NCBI GenBank assembly: GCA_914767715.1
Contig: OU612066.1
Span: 6,453,001-6,517,000, forward strand
Direction of reading: 5' to 3'
Origin: Membranipora membranacea
Taxonomy: Eukaryota; Bryozoa; Gymnolaemata; Cheilostomatida; Membraniporidae
DNA: 64,000 nt
This document shows positions 57,345 through 64,000 of this stretch, piece after piece. Position numbers and translations under genes: made by a program. Each line of letters begins with the position of its first letter. Positions within the stretch are counted from its first letter, which is position 1. The notes below the pieces were generated by a model. The model did not search any database and had not been told where the DNA came from. It saw nothing but the letters and a program-made list of their open reading frames with translations.

Positions 57345-57420
57345 AGGGGTGGGCAAACTTTCCCTGCAAAGAGCTGAATTTAAGTATGGCTCAGCACCGG
57401 TGAGCCGCACAACAAGATTT
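57345..57420. mobile_element. hAT-type 5' end fragment
   Basis: It begins CAGGGGTGGGCAAACTTTCC, a typical hAT terminus, with GCTCAGCACCGGTGAGC following. The matching right end and target duplication were not found, so it is a fragment or its other end has decayed. Confidence 0.5.
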
Positions 57421-60400
57421 TTCCTAAATTATATAGCACCAGATTTAATTGGCATTATAAAACATTGGATTATTGCATGTATGTGTAATCAGCCAAGAAA
57501 GCCGATATTTGTAAAATATCTGTTTTGCAATGGCAGGAGGGAGATATTTGTTGAGTCAAACCAATTTGTGGTGCTTGTGCTGTCAATCTTGTTAACACAA
57601 AAAATTAAGATGATTTATCACTATAGAAAGACAACTAGACCATAAATGAGCAGTGTTGAGTAGAGTCTCCCCCAGCTACGATACCATATTAATTATGACA
57701 ACGTATCTTAACCCACTACTGGTTCAGGAGATTAACATCTATGTATGATTATACATGTGTCAAGCATCGACAGGCCTCCAGCCATGAACCATATAACACC
57801 ATTTGACCATTTGCTGCCTGTCTCATAGCTACATCGCTTCGAAAAAGATTTCAGCAGACCATACTATTGATTGTCCATCACATTGATGTAGAAAAGACAT
57901 TGAAAAGTCCTAAGCAGAGATATCTTAAACCACGAATCAGGCTTCAAACTATGCTGGCAATCAGCAAATCAATCCGAACATCTTAAATTACCCACTGATA
58001 TATTTATTACATTCTGAAACAAAATTTTCCTTCAATGACAGCAAAAACAATTATGATGCCTTCAGAGCTCTGACCAACTGCATCACAACAGCAGAGGTTT
58101 CGTTAGAAACACTGTGTTACATTCATTCATCTACAATATTAACTGTCACTCACTCCATACTCACTTGGACAAGCCTATGCAGGGAAAAAATATGCTGTAT
58201 GCTGCAACAAGCTCGTTGCTCACTGTTTCCGTGTAACGCTCTCTCCATACCATATTTATTATACTTTGCCTCACTCAAGCAATGTTTTGTCAACCGGTTG
58301 CAATGCTGACAAATTTCATCCCAGTTCAGTTGCAGTTTCTTTAGTTTCCTAGAGACCCCGCTATGTCGCATATTGAGTAATTTGGCAACTTTTAATTGCT
58401 GATAAGTATGGAAATTGGCAGGGTTCACAAATACATCTAAAAAACTGAAAGTGTTTATGCTACCATAAGATCTGTAGGGTCCTTTTTTTTTTTCTTTTTT
58501 TTAAGACTAAAATGATTTGTGCAACCTACCAAACAAACGGGAAAGCCCCGTGAATGATAATACGATTAAATATATCAGTTATGTTATGTTTTTTTTAGCT
58601 GTTTTTACTTGGATCTGTATAAATACAATTAATCACTTTATTTGTTTTTTTTTAAATTTTATTATCAATTTTACTTGTTGTATCAAACTATTTCTTTTTC
58701 AGAATGCTATCCATAAATTTTTGACACTATCTTATTGTAACTCTACCTTCTTTTCTTCACAATCATACAAACAAGTCATCCTATCACAGATCTGTGACCC
58801 TACGACCAAATTAATCCATACACAGCGGGATCAAACATCAAGCTTGCCTTTATTGACAATTGAGATATAACGATAGTCCTATGATAGGACTCCTATCACA
58901 CTTGAAAAGGCAACTCTGACTTGTGATTAGATAACTTTAGTCGTCGTTATGTAATCAACCCACTAAAGATTATAATATTGTTAGGTTAAAAGCTATATTT
59001 TCGACAGAGTGACGTGAACTTCAGAGTCGAAATGCTATTTTTGAATATTTGTACCAACCGATCATAATTTATAAATTGTTTCGTTACGCATCATCATCGG
59101 CAAGTTATAGCAGGTTTTTGGACAATGTTTTAAACCCTGGGAGTTGGTACCAGGCTTGCAACATGAGCAGACAGAGAAAGCAAAAAATCTCGGCTGGTGG
59201 CACGATAATGATGCAGTGAGTTTTGTACATAATTTATATTGTATATTCATAATTCATTAATGTTTTTATTTTATTATTATGTGTTGTGAACGTCAGCGAG
59301 TTTTTGCAAGGGTTTTAATCTAGTCGTTCTGCTACCGAAACATGATATTAGTTTTGTCTCCATGTGATGCGGTTGTGGATTTATTTGGAAAAATATCCCT
59401 TGGCAACAATGCTACCCTTGGAGTCACCATTACTAGAGTTGATTAGGATTAAGAACATGTGTTGTAGGTGGTTTAAAACCCATCTAGGACACATTGTATA
59501 TAGTGCCTGGCTGTCTGGCGTGGATGGTTGGTATTACATTGTCCACATACATTGGGTGAGTACAAGTGGTAAAAAAATGAAACCAAAAATATGCCAAACC
59601 TAACATTTGTGACATCGCAAGGACTGAATGTGAAGTTAATTTCCGAAATTCATCAATATCATTGCACCAAAGTTGGTCCCGTTCAGGCCAGATATTCTCA
59701 AAACAGATGGAACGAAAATCCTTATGACGGCCTACATTTATTTATAACTAGATTAACAATTTATTGTAATTGTAATGTCAGCGCTATCTTCTCATTTAAT
59801 TAGCTGCTTTCAGATTTCACTATTCATATTTAATCTCTTTGCTTTTTGTAACAGCCATTATAAAAACCACTTTTGTAACATTCATTATAACCAACGAACA
59901 CATTGTGACCAGTTAACGGTAGGCACTTGAGGGGTGCAGCAGCAGCATTTACAGTTTCACCAAAAACCGTAAAGGCTTGAGATTGCAACTATGGGATACC
60001 TTAGTATCCACAAGCTCTAATAAGAACTCTTGTTAATAATCCAATAATGACAGATGTAATCGAAGGCCCTTTGGTTCATCACAATGAGATGGTACTATTT
60101 ATAACCACAGATCAATGCAACTGCGGGCAATAAGGCTATAGACTTTGGCTACCTGCCAGACTGGACATGATGACAAGACCTATGAGGGCTCGCCCTGGAG
60201 CTCAGGCTACAATATTTAACATTAATCAAGCAATTTATATAACTACAACCTGGCTTACACTATATTGATCGAGCCACATGTAGTCAAGCTGCCGTCAAGG
60301 TAGCTGCGGGCAGGTGCTTGTACAGGTCGTTTCCAATGGAAAAACAATTTTTTCCTTTGTTTTTCTTTCCATGAGATTTAGGATTTGATGTGCAACCAAA

Positions 60401-62533
60401 GATTGTTCATTGAGTTCATGTGCAATATGACAGCAACTAAAAATGTTCACGATAAATCTTCGCTATTAGAATTCACATTATAAAAAAAAAAGATTATTAC
60501 GCTAATTGTCGTGTAACTCTTCCGGGTGGAGTAAACCGATTCTCCTTTTTGTGGAAGCGTATTCCAATTCGCATTCCATGATGGAACAAGGAAACTGTAA
60601 CAGCTGCATAACTTTAGCCGTCGCTGTTTATGGTACACTAATAGACCATCAATAATAAATAAATTAATAATGAATTACAAGAAAATAGGTATAATCTCAG
60701 ACAACCTTGGAACCTTAAGATTGATTAATTCACATAAATTTTGTTGAGAGCAAAAGCGCTTCAATTAGTCTTATATCAGACTTGTTCACTGACTGTGGAT
60801 TATTCAACACTGAGTACCGATTGGTCTATGTTATTTAGTAATTATATCATATTTGGGAGTTAACCACTCCTGACTAAAGAGAAGAAAATCTCTCATTACT
60901 AGAAAAAAATTTGTTATTGGCATAAAATTAATTTGTGTTCCCAGTCAAAATTAGCATGATGTATCATGTTATTGTTAACAAAGCTATTATATGAATTTCA
61001 AGAGATGAAGAGTAATACTCAGCCCATATCATGAAACTCTGTAATAAGCTACCTTTCCATCTCTTACGTCTTGCCCTTACTCTCAGACACGATAAAAACA
61101 GTAATAGAAAAGATGAATAATCATTCTTTTTGTTTTATGAAAAGTTTTGCCAAAGGATATATATATAGCGAAATATTGTCGGTATAACCGTTTGTTTAAA
61201 AAACCTAGGCCTATTTAGGGGAGAGGGCACTGACAGTTTCTCCTAAGGGACAGGCGTACTTCAACTAGACGTTACATTGTAACAGTGAACTGCATTTTGT
61301 ACAATGAAAAAAGGCCTTTGATTGGGGTGGTAGTTTGAACGACTCTATCTAGTCATATTTCAGCACTTTTCAGAGTCATCCTGCAATAACATTATAGGAT
61401 TTGGCTATTTTTATTATTCCACGAATGGGATCTCAAAATCGTAGAATTATATTATACACAAAATCACTTTGATGCAACCATTGAGATTAAGAACTATGTT
61501 TACCGGTATACCTGACACATATTTGCAATGAATACTATGTGCTACGTGTAAAATAGTTATTGCAAACTCCTGTTGTGAAAATAGTTCCTCTTATAATAAA
61601 ATAATATCATGCTGACTACGAATTAGGAAAAAATGATGTGGTTAGATTACGTCATTGGTACATTGGAACCAACTGCTATTTATCTTGGAGCATTACTTAC
61701 GAACATTACTATCAGTAATTGCTCAATACATGATAATGTAGATAGATATTGGCTAATTTCAGATTTTGCTTTACTTCTGGTAGTTTCAACGCATAATAAA
61801 GTGACTATGGCTAGTCAGTTGAGAAATATAGGCAGATAGGCCTAACACTGAAGTTTATCATGCCATAACAGATGGCAGAAAGTTTTGTGCTGACCCATGC
61901 TGACTTGTAGAATTTATATATGAGGCTGATTTTCTTATTGGATGAGAGCCTCACACTTTTAGTCCATTGAGACATTGTTGTTGGTGAATACTAGGCCCAA
62001 ATAAGACAGTTCTGCTCTTTAATAAACTGGTATGTATATGCCCATTGAAACAATATTATTTATTTTTTGTTTCTAGCACTCATTTGACTATGCTCTATTC
62101 TAAGCCAGTATATCTATAATGATCTACTTCAACATCAACATAACCTTTTTATCATATCGGCCAAAAATCTATTTCATAACCATCTTAAATTTCTGCTGCT
62201 CCCTTCGAGTCTCAACAAGCCTTCTGAGCATGGCTGACATTTTGTAAGCATTATCAAGGTAAATGCCCTCAGTACCAACAACGTTATTGAAAATTACCTT
62301 CCAGATGTATTGGCACAGTTGTTAACACAGATCTATGCATAAATGAAATATTGCATGATAATATGTATTCATTAAACCGCTTTGGATGATATGACAACTA
62401 CAAATTACCAATAAAGCACTTATTTTAATTTTATTTTTAATTTCACCCGAAATAGACTAGTGCAGCAGTTTTGGTTTTTGGGAGAATCCTAATCTCCCCA
62501 AAAATTCAAAACTCCCCAAAACTTGCATCAAAT
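57421..62533. other. Gene-poor stretch
   Basis: No gene could be supported over 5 kb. Frames such as 58150-58428 (minus, 92 codons, helical, Cys-containing) and 57349-57645 (plus, overlapping the hAT end) lack recognisable domains. A short perfect palindrome AGTCCTATGATAGGACT lies near 58874. Confidence 0.4.
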
Positions 62534-62709
62534 GAGAAGACAACTCGGCATTTTTATTGAGTTGCTACATTTGCGACGATAGTGGATTCGAGAGATCGCG
62601 ACGTTTAAAAAATTGCGACGTTTGTGGGTTCACAACGTTTTTGGGATTGCATTGTCAGTGGAACATTAGATTGCCACGTTTTGACATTTGCAACGTTTGT
62701 GGGTTCAAC
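62534..62709 (+). repeat. Terminal inverted repeat, left end of second array element
   Basis: It starts GAGAAGACAACTCGGCATTT and ends GTTTGTGGGTTCAAC, the inverse of 40765-40875 with an extra internal part. It contains several GCGACGTTTGTGGGTTC-like words. Confidence 0.75.
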
Positions 62710-62902
62710 AGGGGGCATTATTGCGAACGTAAAAATAGAGTTTCAAGCGATTCTAAGCTAGTAAAGATTTCTTCCCAAAAATATTGGCTAATTTTGCTTA
62801 TTTCCCCAGGACTTTGGAATCTTTGCCGATTTCTGGCAAAATACCAAGATATTAAAAACATCGTCACAGGGAGCTAATATTTTAGATGGGTTATGGGGGT
62901 GC
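62710..62902. repeat. Single array unit following the TIR
   Basis: One unit of the ~180-bp repeat (…AAAATATTGGCTAATTTTGC…, TTTGCCGATTTCTGGCAAAA) in the same sense as the array at 39214-40760. After about 62902 the match stops, so this copy lacks further units and the right TIR. Confidence 0.85.
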
Positions 62903-63081
62903 TGTAAGTTCAAATGGTGCTAATCAGATTTGGGGCTGTGATTCAGCTCGGGGTGGCCCGCGAGGCTTAAATTAATGCTGTTACATGCTACTTATTCTAG
63001 GCTAATATCTTTTTATGTAATCGTACTTTCAAATGAAGCAGAGCAAACAGAAATTAGACAGTTATTTCGCAATAACAACCT

Positions 63082-63430
63082 TTTATTGTGGATCAACATT
63101 GAGATAACAAAATAATATAATATATATGATCGCCACGGTAATCTGCGTTGTCTGATTCTTTGTGGCAGGTTCTCTGGTCTTCTTGGTCCTCTTTAACTGA
63201 AAAAGAGAAGCAAACACTTAATATATAAATATGATTCAACTAGACATAGTGATTCCAATATATACCTCGGATCAAAGGAAGAGATAGCAATCTCACCTGC
63301 TTGTCCAAGAGTGACAACTCTGGCTAGCGTAGTGTGGGTCAATCTTCTATATATATGATACCGGAATATCATCAACTCCTGAGGTGGTGCAGAGTTCGAG
63401 AGCGCTGGGTGCTGATCTGCTACAAACAAA
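63082..63430 (-). CDS. 3' end of an unidentified minus-strand gene
   Basis: Exon to 63297 ends at a donor (GCAG|gtgaga) and reads 'YHIYRRLTHTTLARVVTLGQ'; a terminal exon opens at 63196 after a ttttcag acceptor. AATAAA on the minus strand at 63087-63082 would be the polyadenylation signal. In the phase set by the donor the last exon is acidic (VKEDQEDQRTCHKESDNADY) and ends in a stop about 40 codons on. Product unknown. Upstream coding overlaps the degenerate repeat at 63357-63830. Confidence 0.35.
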
Positions 63431-63830
63431 CCTGCTATTTAGGATGCAAAAGTATGAACATATAGATCGCTTGATGCTGTTCAGTGCTATTTGTAATCCT
63501 GCTAATATGGTACCGTAGTACCGTCCGACCCTAAGGTGGTATAGCAATTTCCTGATGGAGAACTGCAGTGAGCAAATCTGCTATGTATGATAACCTAGTA
63601 TCCTCTCCTCCTGAAGGTGGAGTATAGCGAATGCTCGATGAGGATCGGCTGGTAAATTTCAATGTACTGATGGCAGCTGCTAATCAACTAAAAGATACCG
63701 CAGTATCTGCCAGCCCGCAGGGGGTCTAATAGAGCGCAATAATGCGCATACTGTATAAATCTTTATACCATCCTTCAATTTCCATGTACTGTTGCAAGCT
63801 GTTTTCATTGACTATGTGATACATTGATAC
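63357..63830. repeat. Degenerate short repeat, four to five copies
   Basis: Related blocks of about 38 bp start near 63357, 63508, 63589 and 63690: a GATACC(g)nAGTATC-like part followed by an ACTCCTGAGGTGG-like part and TATAG. Spacing is uneven (about 151, 81 and 101 bp). Copies are diverged, so the call is by eye. Confidence 0.4.
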
Positions 63831-64000
63831 CATCTAAGAGGACTGAGCTGTTAGCATACCCTGTTTATGACAAAACAGAGGGTGGGCTGCCCCTAAAGAG
63901 GGACGCAAATTGCCCGAAGTCCTCTTACTGAGAGTGTGATACATCCTAGAAAACTAAGTTCATCCTAGAGGTGAGGCCATGGTAGACCTCCTAATCGTAA

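Noticed and set aside
57349-57645. 98-codon plus-strand frame as a hAT transposase piece
   Set aside because: It starts inside the hAT terminus but shows no transposase motif.
40876-62533. One giant 21.7-kb transposon bounded by the two facing TIRs
   Set aside because: The GACAACTC tips point toward each other with array units outside and in the same sense, which fits two separate partial TIR-array-TIR elements better than one element.

Overview
This is a window of an intron-bearing, AT-rich animal genome. The sequence alone does not name the species. The mix of gene families (RecQ-like helicases, DUF6589-like and DUF7869-like proteins, a HECT C-lobe, zinc-finger tyrosine-recombinase-like proteins, Ty3/gypsy pol, LINE RT, hAT and foldback MITEs) is what I would expect of a marine invertebrate such as a sponge, cnidarian or mollusc. 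Genes are read from short exons with GT/AG borders; I see no bacterial-style operons, ribosome binding sites, rRNA or CRISPR. Nearly all protein-coding matter looks derived from mobile elements, and most of it is broken.

Layout. 0.4-4.7 kb, minus strand: a RecQ-like exon running toward the left edge, an acidic linker exon, a DUF7869-like pseudogene, a HECT C-lobe exon and two unrecognised exons. 4.9-7.8 kb, plus strand: a four-exon RecQ-like helicase of 456 residues whose splice phases all agree, the best candidate for an intact gene here. 8.3-10.4 kb, minus: a DUF6589-like gene with a zinc-finger exon and an in-frame stop. 11.3-14.1 kb, minus: a large decayed transposase-like gene with a 510-codon open exon. 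14.3-14.7 kb: a MITE carrying a tRNA-Thr-like sequence. 15.6-16.6 kb: first copy of a ~1 kb repeat whose second copy is at 41.1-42.2 kb.

19.2-57.0 kb, minus strand: three copies of a zinc-finger, tyrosine-recombinase-like, Myb-tailed gene family. Copy A (31.0 to 19.2 kb) is swollen by a LINE, a Ty3/gypsy element, MITEs and a 2.35-kb TIR element holding its own small gene, all lying in its introns. Copy C (32.0-31.5 kb) is a divergent core fragment directly upstream of A. Copy B (57.0-43.6 kb) keeps the same core exons plus a long run of N-terminal and linker exons, including a Tudor-like one. A second Ty3/gypsy element lies at 32.5-36.3 kb. Both gypsy copies carry an extra coiled-coil or Pro/Ser-rich reading frame after pol.

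38.1-43.6 kb is a repeat island: degenerate plus-strand coding matter, a ~180-bp satellite-like array closed by a TIR, the second ~1 kb repeat, a foldback, a palindrome and a nonautonomous hAT element with a perfect 8-bp target duplication. The partner TIR plus one array unit recurs at 62.5-62.9 kb. 58-62.5 kb shows no gene I can support. A small minus-strand terminal exon with a polyadenylation signal lies at 63.1 kb.

Taken together the window is a graveyard and nursery of mobile elements. The most notable system is the tyrosine-recombinase-like family with conserved introns; next is the RecQ-like/HECT/DUF7869/DUF6589 cluster, which may be cargo or accessory genes of large transposons (an inference). 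All exon borders are read by eye from GT/AG sites and homology, and family names come from recognition, not from database searches.
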